In this document: positions 40,541 through 48,419 of the stretch, piece after piece
Position numbering within the stretch: position 1 is the first letter of the stretch
Layout: each line of letters starts with the position of its first letter
NCBI RefSeq assembly: GCF_024171495.1
Contig: NZ_JALJZW010000002.1
Coordinates: 391,796 to 455,795, forward strand
Origin: Deinococcus sp. HSC-46F16
Lineage (GTDB): Bacteria > Deinococcota > Deinococci > Deinococcales > Deinococcaceae
DNA: 64,000 bases
Reading direction: 5' to 3'
Notes under the pieces: generated by a model
Told to the model about the DNA's origin: nothing
The model's input: only the letters and a program-made list of their open reading frames with translations
The model's database searches: none
Position numbers and translations under genes: made by a program

Positions 40541-41425
40541 TCAGCGCAGGTTGTTCGCCCGCGCCCAGTCCAGAATGGCGCGGTTGGCGGCGTCCGCGTT
40601 CTCGAAGATGGCGGCGTGGGCGGCGCCCGGAATCAGCACGAGGCGGCTTCCGGCGATGTTCTGCTGCATCTTCCGGCTGAACTCGGGCGGATACACCGTG
40701 TCCTCCACGCTCCCCAGCACCAGCGTGGGCACCTGGATCGTCTTCAGGAAAGGCACGTAGTCGGGCCGGGTCGCCAGCGCGTTCGCCCCTGCCACGTCCG
40801 CCGCGACCGTCGCCTGCTTGACGATATTCGTCAGGAAGGCGGCGTCGGCGGGGCGGTTCGTCCGGGTAGCCCCGGTCAGCATGTCCTTGAGCAGCTCACC
40901 CACCAGCGACTGCGGCCCGAAGGTGCTCGCCTTCTGCGCCATGCCGCGCCAGATGTGCTGCTCGACGATGGAGGCGGGGTTGGCAATGGTGTTGATCAGG
41001 ACCAGCCCCAGGAAGCGCTGCGGGGCCGCCTTGTACATCTCGAAGGCGATGGGACCGCCCATGCTCATGCCGCCCACGATGGCCTTTTGGACGCCGAGGC
41101 GGTCCATCACCGCGAGGGCGTCATTCGCATAGGTCGTCAGGCTGCCGGAGTCGGCGGCGGGCGCGGTGCTCTGGCCGTAGCCCCGGTGGTCGACGGTAAT
41201 CACGCGGTAGCCAGCGGCGGCCAGCGCGTCACGGTTGCGGGCGAACAGTTCGCCGCTCAGCGGATAACCGTGCAGCAGCAGCATGGGCGTGCCCTGGCCC
41301 TGGGACACGTAGTGAATCCGCGCCCCGTTCACGTCGAGAAAGCCCTCCTGGCGGGCACCCTCGGCCCCTCCCGCCTGCGCGGCTCCCAGGCCCAGCATCA
41401 GCGCCAGCATCGTCGTCTTTTTCAT
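40541..41425 (-). CDS. secreted alpha/beta hydrolase
   Basis: A 294-residue protein with a signal peptide (MKKTTMLALMLGLGAAQAGG). The alpha/beta-hydrolase elements are complete: HG oxyanion motif LLLHGYPLSGEL, nucleophile elbow GMSMGG with S121, catalytic Asp near GSVEDTVYP and His in PGAAHAAIFE. Closest types are haloperoxidase or peroxidase-like esterases; the substrate is unknown. AAGGAGA precedes the ATG. It is divergent from a TetR gene and is the probable target of it. Confidence 0.9.
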   Translation of the reverse strand: MKKTTMLALMLGLGAAQAGGAEGARQEGFLDVNGARIHYVSQGQGTPMLLLHGYPLSGELFARNRDALAAAGYRVITVDHRGYGQSTAPAADSGSLTTYANDALAVMDRLGVQKAIVGGMSMGGPIAFEMYKAAPQRFLGLVLINTIANPASIVEQHIWRGMAQKASTFGPQSLVGELLKDMLTGATRTNRPADAAFLTNIVKQATVAADVAGANALATRPDYVPFLKTIQVPTLVLGSVEDTVYPPEFSRKMQQNIAGSRLVLIPGAAHAAIFENADAANRAILDWARANNLR

Positions 41426-41462
41426 AGGTCTCCTTGCCCTGCCGCCCCGCAGGACGCCAGAG

Positions 41463-41482
41463 AGCCAACCACTCAGTTGGCT
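41463..41482. promoter_or_regulatory. operator candidate for the TetR protein
   Basis: AGCCAAC-N6-GTTGGCT, a perfect 7-6-7 inverted repeat about 40 bp upstream of the hydrolase ATG and 85 bp upstream of the TetR start. TetR-family operators usually have this size and symmetry. Confidence 0.6.
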
Positions 41483-41566
41483 TTCTGACTCAGGGTAGGG
41501 GGAGGGGCCGGGCCAAATCTCAGCGCCGCTTCATGGCATCTTGACCCCGGAGGGAGGGCCGAGAAC

Positions 41567-42112
41567 GTGACGACGGGCAAACGCGAGCAGATCGTGCGGG
41601 GGGCGCTGCACCTCTACCGGACCCAGGCGGTGTGCGGCAGCACCCTCAAGGACGTGGCCGCCGTGTCCGGGGTGCCGCTGGGCAACCTGTACTACTACTT
41701 CCGGACCCGTGAGGAGTTGCTGCTGGCCGTGCTGGACGCCTGCGAGGCCGAGCTGCGCGGCGTGCTGGACGACCTCGCGCCCCTGCCGCCCCCGGCGTGG
41801 CTGGCGGCCTACTTCGACTGGCTGCTGAGCGACCCGGACTCGGCCGCGCACCAGGGCTGCCCCTTCGGGACCCTGGCGGTGGAACTGCGGGCGCTGCGTG
41901 ACCCCGCCGCCCCCCGCGCCGCCCGAATTGTGCAGCGCTACCGCGAGGCGGTCGCGGCCAGGACACGGCTCGTCTTTCCTGCCGATGACCCCGACGACCT
42001 GTTCCTGACTGTGCAGGGGGCCTACACGGTGGCCCGCGCCCTGGATGACCCTGACCTCTTCCGGCAGCGGGTGAACAGCCTGCGCGGTCGTCTGGCTCCC
42101 TCCGGCTCCTGA
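41567..42112 (+). CDS. TetR/AcrR family regulator
   Basis: A 181-residue protein. The TetR helix-turn-helix is at residues 20-50 (STLKDVAAVSGVPLGNLYYY, then FRTREELLLAVLD). The C-terminal ligand domain is typical of the YxaF/QacR-like group (QGCPFGTLAVELRALRD). It starts with GTG at 41567. It is divergent from the alpha/beta hydrolase and probably represses it. Confidence 0.9.
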   Translation: MTTGKREQIVRGALHLYRTQAVCGSTLKDVAAVSGVPLGNLYYYFRTREELLLAVLDACEAELRGVLDDLAPLPPPAWLAAYFDWLLSDPDSAAHQGCPFGTLAVELRALRDPAAPRAARIVQRYREAVAARTRLVFPADDPDDLFLTVQGAYTVARALDDPDLFRQRVNSLRGRLAPSGS

Positions 42113-42115
42113 GCT

Positions 42116-42559
42116 TCAGGAGGTGGGCTGCTCGGGCACGGGCCAGACCGGGGCTGCCGGGTGGCTGGGGTCGGGGTCAATCAGTTCCTCCAGGGTCGTG
42201 CTCGCCAACTGGCGCTCGGTGGCGGCCACGGCCTCGTCGATGCGGCGGTGCAACGGGCACAGGCTGGTGTGGTCGGGCCGCCCCAGCGGGCACTCGCGGA
42301 TGCGGGCCAGCGGCTCGACGGCATTGACCACCTCCAGCATGCAGATGTTCGCCGCCGGACGGCTCAGGCGGTAGCCCCCGCGCAGCCCCCGCGCCGCCGT
42401 GATCAGCCCGGCCCGGCCCAGCGTCTGGAGCACCTTGGAGAGGTAGCCGGGGGGCACCTTCGTGCGGGCGGCGATCTCGGCAGTCGTGAGCGGCTGGCCC
42501 TCTGCCCCCGCGAGGGTCACGACGGCCCGCAGCGCATATTCGGTGGTCTGGGAAAACAA
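42116..42559 (-). CDS. Rrf2 family regulator, NsrR-like
   Basis: A 147-residue Rrf2 protein (MFSQTTEYALRAVVTLAGAE, then AARTKVPPGYLSKVLQTLGR as helix-turn-helix). Cysteines are C73, C90 and C101 (RECPLGRPDHTSLCPLH). The NsrR set has three closely spaced Cys; here one of the three is replaced and C73 is extra, so cluster ligation may differ. It starts with TTG at 42559, 7 nt after GGAGG. It is divergent from three NO-related genes, which it probably represses until NO destroys its cluster. Confidence 0.88.
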   Translation of the reverse strand: MFSQTTEYALRAVVTLAGAEGQPLTTAEIAARTKVPPGYLSKVLQTLGRAGLITAARGLRGGYRLSRPAANICMLEVVNAVEPLARIRECPLGRPDHTSLCPLHRRIDEAVAATERQLASTTLEELIDPDPSHPAAPVWPVPEQPTS

Positions 42560-42592
42560 CGGCTCGCCTCCTGGGTCCGTGAGTGGTGGACC

Positions 42593-42632
42593 TTGACATC
42601 CACTTTATAGGCGACTACGCTGGGCCGGTCAA
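42593..42632. promoter_or_regulatory. interleaved divergent promoters of the Rrf2 gene and the globin operon
   Basis: Forward: TTGACA (42593-42598), 17-bp spacer, TACGCT (42616-42621). Reverse: TTGACC (42632-42627), 17-bp spacer, TATAAA (42609-42604). Both have ideal spacing and overlap in 40 bp, so polymerases would compete, and one repressor could block both. Confidence 0.8.
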
Positions 42633-42633
42633 T

Positions 42634-42655
42634 GGATATGTGGACCTGCATATCC
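42634..42655. promoter_or_regulatory. operator candidate 1 in the globin leader
   Basis: GGATATG-N8-CATATCC, a perfect inverted repeat covering the expected start of the globin transcript. A further GTGGA-N8-TCCAC repeat (42586-42603) covers the forward -35. Confidence 0.55.
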
Positions 42656-42656
42656 G

Positions 42657-42680
42657 GAATGAATCGGCTGATGTTCATTC
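42657..42680. promoter_or_regulatory. operator candidate 2 in the globin leader
   Basis: GAATGAA-N10-TTCATTC, a second perfect inverted repeat one base downstream of the first. Confidence 0.45.
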
Positions 42681-42744
42681 TTTCCTCTCCTCTTCCCGCC
42701 CGCTCTCCGGTCCACATCACCCGGACGCCCCTGGAGGCCTGACC

Positions 42745-43167
42745 ATGACCCTCTCCCTGACACCAGAAGGCAGCCTGTTCGCGCGGGTGGGCGAGGAGCG
42801 GCTCCGGCGGGTGCTGTGGGCCTTTTACGCGAAGGCCACCGCCGACGACCTGCTCGGCCCGGTGTTCGCGCGGATCGGTCCTTTTCCGCGTGGCGGCTGG
42901 CCGCTGCACATTGCCCGGCTGGAGGGGTTCTGGCGGGCGGTGACGGGGGGGCCGAGCGCGTACCGGGGGCAACCCGGCCCGGCGCACACCAGCCTGGGCA
43001 TCGGCCCGGCGCACTTTGGCCGCTGGCTGGCCCTGTGGGAGCAGACGCTGGGCGAGGAACTGCCCGCCGCCGAGGCCGCCGCCCTGCTGGGGCTGGCCCG
43101 CCGGATGCACCCCAACCTCGAACGCCATGCCCTCGCCACCCCACCGGAGGCTCCCCATGTCCACTGA
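42745..43167 (+). CDS. group III truncated haemoglobin
   Basis: A 140-residue globin of the group III truncated type: LEGFWRAVTGGPSAYRGQP, then a His in GPAHFGRWLALWEQTL as proximal haem ligand and a helix LARRMHPNLERHAL at the end. Its likely partner chemistry is NO or oxygen handling. The ATG at 42745 has CTGGAGG upstream. It overlaps the cupin gene by 11 bp. Confidence 0.85.
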   Translation: MTLSLTPEGSLFARVGEERLRRVLWAFYAKATADDLLGPVFARIGPFPRGGWPLHIARLEGFWRAVTGGPSAYRGQPGPAHTSLGIGPAHFGRWLALWEQTLGEELPAAEAAALLGLARRMHPNLERHALATPPEAPHVH

Positions 43168-43444
43168 CCCCCGTCCCCTTTCCCCGCAGGTGCTCGTGAA
43201 GACCCCGGCGGGCCGCGCCCTGCTGTTCGAGTACCGCGTGGGCGAGGGCCTGCCCCCCCACACCCACGCCGGACAGGCCGTGGTCGTCGCCGTGCTGCGC
43301 GGGCGGCTGCGCCTGAGCGTGGACGGGCGGGAGCACGAAGTCCCGGCGGGCGAGGTGCTCCACCTCCAGACCTCCGGCCTGTTCTCCAGCCGGGCGCTGG
43401 AAGACGGCACCCGCGTCCTCGTCACGCTGCTCGACCTGGGCTGA
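43157..43444 (+). CDS. cupin domain protein
   Basis: A 95-residue single-domain cupin. Motif 1 is LPPHTHAGQAVVVAVLRGRL with two His and a Glu-less variant; motif 2 is VPAGEVLHLQTSGLFSS. Metal binding is likely through the HTH histidines. Members act as small sensors or NO-associated proteins in such operons; the role is unknown. Starts inside the globin 3' end. Confidence 0.8.
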   Translation: MSTDPRPLSPQVLVKTPAGRALLFEYRVGEGLPPHTHAGQAVVVAVLRGRLRLSVDGREHEVPAGEVLHLQTSGLFSSRALEDGTRVLVTLLDLG

Positions 43445-43496
43445 GGCCCACTTCCCCTTTCTCCTCCTCTTTCCCTTTCCCGGAGACTTCCCCACC

Positions 43497-44750
43497 ATGC
43501 TGACCCCCCAACAGACCGCCCTCGTCCAGGCCACCGTCCCGGCGCTCGAAGCGCACGGCGAGACGATCACGCGCACCTTTTACGCCTCCATGTTCGCCGC
43601 GCACCCGGAACTGCTGAACATCTTCAACCCGGCCAACCAGAAGACCGGGCGGCAGGCCCGCAGCCTCGCGGCCTCAGTGCTGGCCTATGCGGCGTACATC
43701 GACCATCCCGAGCGGCTGGGCGGCATGGTGGGGCGGATCGCGCACAAGCACGTGAGCCTGGAGGTGCAGCCCGAGCACTACCCCATCGTGGGCGAGCACC
43801 TGCTGGGGGCCATCGCCACCGTGCTGGGCGACGCCGCCACGCCCGAGATTCTGGACGCCTGGGCGGCGGCCTACGGGCAACTTGCGGAGATCATGATCGG
43901 GGTGGAGGGCGGCATGTACACCCAGGCGGCGGAGCAGCCCGGCGGCTGGCGCGGCTTCAAGCCCTTCCGGGTGACCCACAAGGTGCAGGAGAGCGGCGTG
44001 ATCGCCTCGCTGGTGCTCGAACCCGTAGACGGGCAGCCGCTTCCCCCCTTCCGGCCAGGGCAGTACCTCAGCCTCAAGGTGCGGGTGCCGGCGCAGGAGC
44101 GCGACCAGATTCGTCAGTACAGCCTCTCGGACGCGCCCAACGGCCGCAGGTACCGCATCGCCGTGAAGCGTGAACTGGCCCCCCAGACCGAGCCGTTCGC
44201 GCCCGGCGGCCTGATCTCCAATTACCTCCACGACGACATTCAGGAGGGGGACGAGCTGCTGATCCACACCCCGGCGGGCGACTTCTTCCTGCAAGACTCG
44301 GACCGTCCGGTCGTGCTGCTGAGTGGTGGGGTGGGCATTACGCCGATGTTGAGCATGCTGAACACCCTGGTCGCCTCCGGCTCGACCCGCCCGGTCCTGT
44401 TCGTCCACGCGGCGCTGGGGGCCTCGGCCCACGCCTTCCGCGAGCATGTCAACGAGGTGGCCCGCATCTACCCGAATATCCGCAAGCTGGTCTATTACAC
44501 CGAGGTGGGCGCGGAGGACCGCCCCGGCGAGCACCACGACGAGGCCGGGCTGATCCGGCTGGAAACGCTGCGCCCCCACCTGCCGCAGGGCGACGCCGAG
44601 TACTACTACTGCGGCCCGGAAGGGTTCACGCGGGCAGTGGAGGTCATCCTGGACCGCCTGAACGTGCCCGCCGAGCGCCGCTTTACCGAGACCTTCGGCC
44701 CCAGCCAGAGCTTCGCGCCGGTGCTGGCCCCGGCGGGCGCGGCCGACTGA
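43497..44750 (+). CDS. hmp: flavohaemoglobin (nitric oxide dioxygenase)
   Basis: A 417-residue protein. The globin domain (1-140) has proximal H85 (IAHKHVS), Y29 and Q53 in the distal pocket. The FAD domain has RQYSLSDAPNGRRYRIAVKR and the NAD domain LLSGGVGITPMLSMLNTLVA and YYYCGPEGF. It oxidises NO to nitrate with NADH and O2 in the cytosol. It is the last gene of the Rrf2-controlled operon and is followed by a terminator. Length is usual. Confidence 0.96.
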   Translation: MLTPQQTALVQATVPALEAHGETITRTFYASMFAAHPELLNIFNPANQKTGRQARSLAASVLAYAAYIDHPERLGGMVGRIAHKHVSLEVQPEHYPIVGEHLLGAIATVLGDAATPEILDAWAAAYGQLAEIMIGVEGGMYTQAAEQPGGWRGFKPFRVTHKVQESGVIASLVLEPVDGQPLPPFRPGQYLSLKVRVPAQERDQIRQYSLSDAPNGRRYRIAVKRELAPQTEPFAPGGLISNYLHDDIQEGDELLIHTPAGDFFLQDSDRPVVLLSGGVGITPMLSMLNTLVASGSTRPVLFVHAALGASAHAFREHVNEVARIYPNIRKLVYYTEVGAEDRPGEHHDEAGLIRLETLRPHLPQGDAEYYYCGPEGFTRAVEVILDRLNVPAERRFTETFGPSQSFAPVLAPAGAAD

Positions 44751-44770
44751 GCCGACACCGCGCCTTCAAC

Positions 44771-44797
44771 CCTCGGCCGGAGCTGGCCGGGGGTTTT
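44771..44797 (+). terminator. terminator of hmp
   Basis: CCTCGGCC/GGCCGGGG stem (one G-T pair) then GTTTT. Confidence 0.6.
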
Positions 44798-44817
44798 GCT
44801 TCCTCGGCATGAACAGC

Positions 44818-44843
44818 AAAAACCCCGCCCAGTGCGGGGTTTT
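44818..44843. terminator. bidirectional terminator next to the tRNA-Phe-like gene
   Basis: AACCCCGC/GCGGGGTT stem with A-run and T-run on the two sides. On the reverse strand it ends the tRNA-like transcript. Confidence 0.75.
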
Positions 44844-44845
44844 CT

Positions 44846-44919
<74 letters not shown>

Positions 44920-44928
44920 GTTCAGGAC

Positions 44929-44957
44929 AATATAAAACGATTTCGTCCTCCTGTCAA
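44929..44957 (-). promoter_or_regulatory. strong promoter of the tRNA-Phe-like gene
   Basis: On the reverse strand TTGACA (44957-44952), 17-bp spacer, TATATT (44934-44929), then 9 nt to the GGC where a tRNA would begin. It is the best consensus promoter in the window, so the damaged tRNA is probably still transcribed. Confidence 0.8.
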
Positions 44958-45165
44958 AACCCTTGTAGAGCACACGATACCGCCCCTAGTGCATACGTGG
45001 GAAAGCCGTCCCAGAGCGGGTTTGAAGGCTCCAGGGATACAACGACCGGAAATCGTTCAGTGGATTCCTGAATAAAGGCTTCCACCACAGCGAAAAACTC
45101 GCATAAACCTCTCCTCCTCTGGTCTGCCCTCCGGCAGCCGGGGGATTTTCCTTTGGAGGAACCCG

Positions 45166-45435
45166 ATGTACTTCACCTTTGTTGAGCAGGTCCGCGCCCG
45201 TCTGTCCGAGAGCGACGTTCCCACCCCCGTTGCCCAGGCTTACCTGCAAGTCTTGGGCAACTTGAATGCCCTCAGCCTGCTGATGGCTCCCCATGGAGAC
45301 GACGACCTGGACAGCCCAGACATGGCCCAGCTCACCCGGCTCTTCGCCCAGCACCAAAGGCGACGGGCGAAGATGGAAGACGATCATCCGATTCTGGCGG
45401 TCCTGTCGCGCCCAACTGGGTGGCAGGGCAACTGA
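45166..45435 (+). CDS. hypothetical protein, 89 residues, at the island edge
   Basis: A small mostly helical acidic protein (YFTFVEQVRARLSESDVPTP, then MAQLTRLFAQHQRRRAKMED). The ATG has TTTGGAGG 7 nt upstream. I do not recognise the family. It lies 83 bp before the PrsW-type gene on the same strand and may be co-transcribed. Confidence 0.55.
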   Translation: MYFTFVEQVRARLSESDVPTPVAQAYLQVLGNLNALSLLMAPHGDDDLDSPDMAQLTRLFAQHQRRRAKMEDDHPILAVLSRPTGWQGN

Positions 45436-45518
45436 CCTGAGATTGGGGGATATGGGGGGGAACTGCTGGATTTGCGTCTCAGCGGCTCCTCCTTACTCCT
45501 ACCCTGCGGGTAAAGGCC

Positions 45519-46574
45519 ATGACTGACCCGAATCCCACTGTTGTCGTTGACCCATCCTCTCCCCCAGTCACGTTCCCCCCACCTCCACCCGATGGAACTG
45601 CCACACCGCTCGTCCCTCTGCCTCGGTCGGAGCGGCCCATCCAAAACCTGATTGACGACTTCAAGGCCCTCCCCTTCGAGGTCCTCTTTCCCGTGCAGCG
45701 GTGGCTGGGCGACCAACCCTGGAAAATGCGCTGGGTCCAGGCCCTGCTCTTTTTCGCGTTGTTCCCGCTGTCCCTGGCCTACCTCTGGGGCAGAGACGCC
45801 GAAATCCACAATGCGGCCTGGGCCATCGGCACGTACTTCGCCCTGCTCTGGGGCTACGTCCTCTGGCTGCTGGTCCAACCCGGCACTCTGAAGCGGCGCA
45901 ACCTGCTTATCACCGGGACCTTCACCGCCATCGTCGGCGTGCTGCTCGTCCTGCTGCTTCAGGAGCTGCCCTTCATCAGCGTGCTGTACGACGCGACCGA
46001 ATGGTCCTTCAGCCCTCTGCGGCTGGTGGGCTTTGTCGCAGGAGTCGGGCTGGTCGAGGAAGCCGTCAAGCTGCTGCCGGTCTTCTGGCTGGCGGTAAAG
46101 CTGCGGGAAATCCGCACGCCCCGCGAAGCGGCCTTCTACGCTGGCATCAGCGGGCTCGCCTTCGGGGTCGCTGAAGCGGTGGCGTACTCCATCAGCTATA
46201 CCGACCTCAACACCATTGGCATGGCCTACGGGGTGGTGGGCAGCGGGAACTACGTCATCATGGAATTCCTGCGGCTCATCAGCCTGCCCTTCCTGCACTG
46301 CGTCTTCAGCGGCATCGCCGGGTACTACCTCGGCCTGAGCCTGCTGGCCCCGCAACGGCGCACCGCACTGGTGTTGCTTGGCCTAGGCGTCGCGGCCACC
46401 ATCCATGGTCTCTACAACTTCTTCTCTGGAGGCTGGCTGGGCCTGCTGGTGGCCGGTACAGCCATCCTGGTCTTCGTCGCCTACCTGCGAAGCGCCGAAC
46501 ACATCACGCAGCACATCACCGGCCAGGATTCCACTGTCCAGGCCGAGCTTTCTGTACAGGAGATGCCCGCATGA
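45519..46574 (+). CDS. PrsW family intramembrane metalloprotease
   Basis: A 351-residue membrane protein. After a proline-rich cytosolic N-terminus (residues 1-40) come eight or nine transmembrane segments. The PrsW motifs are present: GLVEEAVKLLP (E180, E181), FYAGISGLAFGVAEA (E219), a His in PFLHCVFSGIAGYYLG and IHGLYNFF. PrsW in Bacillus cleaves anti-sigma factors; it belongs to the CAAX-protease-like fold. It overlaps the next gene by 4 bp. No anti-sigma factor is visible here, so the substrate may be one of the small partner proteins or encoded elsewhere. Confidence 0.88.
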   Translation: MTDPNPTVVVDPSSPPVTFPPPPPDGTATPLVPLPRSERPIQNLIDDFKALPFEVLFPVQRWLGDQPWKMRWVQALLFFALFPLSLAYLWGRDAEIHNAAWAIGTYFALLWGYVLWLLVQPGTLKRRNLLITGTFTAIVGVLLVLLLQELPFISVLYDATEWSFSPLRLVGFVAGVGLVEEAVKLLPVFWLAVKLREIRTPREAAFYAGISGLAFGVAEAVAYSISYTDLNTIGMAYGVVGSGNYVIMEFLRLISLPFLHCVFSGIAGYYLGLSLLAPQRRTALVLLGLGVAATIHGLYNFFSGGWLGLLVAGTAILVFVAYLRSAEHITQHITGQDSTVQAELSVQEMPA

Positions 46575-46957
46575 CCGGACGCCACACCGTTCCCACCGCC
46601 CAGATGCCGAATGAAGCCGCCCCTATTGCTCCAGGGACTCAGCAGACCACACCAGCAGCCCCTCCTGCTCGCCAGGAATCCACCCGGCCCGACACGGGGT
46701 TCTTGAAGTACCTACCGCGCACCCTGATGGCAACCAACGTCATCCTGCTGGTGTTGCTGGCCTTCCAACTGACCCACCGGCCCAAGTACGAGTACATGAC
46801 GACCGCACCGAGCGACTACACGTTCAACGAGGAGATGAACAAACTGGGGGCATGGGGCTGGAAGACCGAGAGTTGCCGTCGCGCAACGTCTGGCGGGAAC
46901 TTCACCACGACAGCCAGCTACGAGTGCATCATGTCCCGCCCCAAGCTGGGCTGGTGA
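46571..46957 (+). CDS. single-helix membrane protein with DUF4177-like tail
   Basis: A 128-residue protein. A Thr/Pro/Gln-rich cytosolic start (to about residue 46) is followed by one transmembrane helix (LPRTLMATNVILLVLLAFQL). The tail KYEYMTTAP, then NKLGAWGWKTESCRR and SYECIMSRP, resembles the DUF4177 fold (short beta sheet with a GW turn). Two Cys in the tail may form a disulphide outside the cell. It overlaps PrsW and could be its substrate or partner; this is inference. Confidence 0.65.
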   Translation: MTGRHTVPTAQMPNEAAPIAPGTQQTTPAAPPARQESTRPDTGFLKYLPRTLMATNVILLVLLAFQLTHRPKYEYMTTAPSDYTFNEEMNKLGAWGWKTESCRRATSGGNFTTTASYECIMSRPKLGW

Positions 46958-46966
46958 GGTAACGAG

Positions 46967-47692
46967 ATGTCGTTTTGGAAAAAAGTCGAGGAAATCGGAA
47001 AAAAGGCCACTGAAGTTGCTGCTGAACTGGGGACCGAGGGTCAGAAACGGCTGACCGAATACCAGCAGAAGGCTGAGGAACAGCGCAAAGTGACCGAGGC
47101 CGAACTGGCGGCGCGGCAAACTGAACAGGATGCTCTTCTTGCCCAGCATGTCCCTGGCGTCGTCAAGTTCAACGTTGCAGCCAACTACCACGGTGGCTAT
47201 CCGGGGTTCCCAGACATCATCGACGGCGGACACCTGTACCTGAGCCAGGATGAACTGGTCTGGCTGAAGCTCCCCACCGTCGTGCGTATTCCGTACACGG
47301 ACATCTATGACCTGGACCTGGACAACTTCAAGGTCAGCATGATGCGGAGCTTCCTGGCAGGAGGCTCGGATAATGACGTTCACCGACTCAAGAACACTTT
47401 GGTTGTCATCTGCCGCATCAACGGCGTCAAGCAGCGGGTGAAGTTCGAGGTATGGGGCGGCCTGAGCGTCCACGCCGGTGCACTAAACGCCCAGAAGGCC
47501 GTGGACCATATGGCCGAGGTCAGACATCTCTTCGCGCAGGAGCAAGCGCCCACCCCGTTTCCAAGTTCAGCCCCAGCCACCACCTTTTCCATAGCCGACG
47601 AGTTGGAACGCTTGGCCCAGATGCGGGAGCGGGGGCTGCTCGACGACGAGGAGTTCAAGGCATTCAAGGCCAAGCTGCTGGCCAAGCTCTAG
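46967..47692 (+). CDS. protein with PH-like and C-terminal SHOCT domains
   Basis: A 241-residue soluble protein. An N-terminal coiled coil (GKKATEVAAELGTEGQKRLT, residues 10-50) precedes a PH-like beta domain (ELVWLKLPTVVRIPYTDIYD, residues about 90-165). The last 35 residues are a SHOCT domain: ELERLAQMRERGLLDDEEFK. SHOCT domains mediate oligomerisation. ATG follows GAGG at short spacing. It follows the membrane gene by 9 bp, so PrsW, the membrane protein and this protein form an operon. Confidence 0.75.
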   Translation: MSFWKKVEEIGKKATEVAAELGTEGQKRLTEYQQKAEEQRKVTEAELAARQTEQDALLAQHVPGVVKFNVAANYHGGYPGFPDIIDGGHLYLSQDELVWLKLPTVVRIPYTDIYDLDLDNFKVSMMRSFLAGGSDNDVHRLKNTLVVICRINGVKQRVKFEVWGGLSVHAGALNAQKAVDHMAEVRHLFAQEQAPTPFPSSAPATTFSIADELERLAQMRERGLLDDEEFKAFKAKLLAKL

Positions 47693-47702
47693 ATGTCTGG
47701 AA

Positions 47703-47731
47703 GGAGAGGAGGGCACCGCGCCCTCCTCTCC
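47703..47731. terminator. bidirectional terminator
   Basis: A 12-bp perfect stem GGAGAGGAGGGC/GCCCTCCTCTCC around ACCGC, between convergent genes. Confidence 0.7.
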
Positions 47732-47739
47732 TGGGCATT

Positions 47740-48069
47740 TCACCCCACCAATCGCTCCAGCACGTCCTGAGCCTCACGGAGAGGTTCAAGCACCAGATTC
47801 TCTAGGTCGTCCAGTTCCTCCTCGCTCCGAGCGTGCTGCTCGCTCAGTCGCTCGTACTCGGCAAGCAGCTTCTGACTTCGCTCCGTCATGGGGTCGGTGA
47901 TGTTCTCTGTCTTGCGCTCCACACGCTCGTAACGCTTGGTGAGCAGGTCATGACGCACCTGCTTGTAAGCAAGGTAAGCCTCCAGCTTCGGCAGCAGGCA
48001 CACAGCAAGCTGATGAGCCTGGTCCTGGATGCTCTGCCGAAGACCGTCGAGTTCAGAGGCCCTCATCAT
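47740..48069 (-). CDS. small coiled-coil protein
   Basis: A 109-residue, nearly all-helical protein: LRQSIQDQAHQLAVCLLPKL, a basic stretch DLLTKRYERVERKTENITDP and an acidic LSEQHARSEEELDDLENLVL. No known family. The start ATG shares a base with the upstream TAA (TAATG), so it is coupled to the gene at 48069-48419. The pair points away from the helicase gene. Confidence 0.65.
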   Translation of the reverse strand: MMRASELDGLRQSIQDQAHQLAVCLLPKLEAYLAYKQVRHDLLTKRYERVERKTENITDPMTERSQKLLAEYERLSEQHARSEEELDDLENLVLEPLREAQDVLERLVG

Positions 48070-48419
48070 TAGAAAAGAGGGATTTCCTCGTCTGAGTTCG
48101 TAAGAGGGCGAACCGGTAGGACTCGGCCCACAGACCCAGGGGTTTCAACCTGTTCGTCCAAGTCCTCTAGGTCATCCAATTTGTATTCCTGGTAAAGGCG
48201 GAAGCTTGCGAGAGCAACCTCGTTCTTACGGGCCAGCAGCCGGTTCAGTTCCCGTTTCAAACTTGCCGGAGCAGGCTGAGCATCATCACCCATGGCTGCA
48301 AAATTGGCCTGGACATAGGCACGGCGAACCCTATCAATCTGCTCGTCAAGGCAGTCATCCAAGTAATGAAGAAGTGTATCGAGAGTGTTGGGTAAGTAGA
48401 CGTTGCTGGGAAGGGTCAT
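48069..48419 (-). CDS. small helical protein with acidic tail
   Basis: A 116-residue protein from the ATG 48419, which has AGGAGG upstream. Helices include LDTLLHYLDDCLDEQIDRVR, LKRELNRLLARKNEVALASF and an acidic stretch KLDDLEDLDEQVETPG; the end is EEIPLF, like a clamp- or SSB-type short tail. No family recognised. It forms an operon with the next small gene, divergent from the SNF2 helicase. Confidence 0.65.
   Translation of the reverse strand: MTLPSNVYLPNTLDTLLHYLDDCLDEQIDRVRRAYVQANFAAMGDDAQPAPASLKRELNRLLARKNEVALASFRLYQEYKLDDLEDLDEQVETPGSVGRVLPVRPLTNSDEEIPLF

Noticed and set aside
42583..42744. A forward frame beginning MVDLDIHFIG in the globin leader
   Set aside because: It covers the promoters and palindromes, ends without a family match, and its codon use is unlike the neighbours. 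It is better explained as regulatory DNA.
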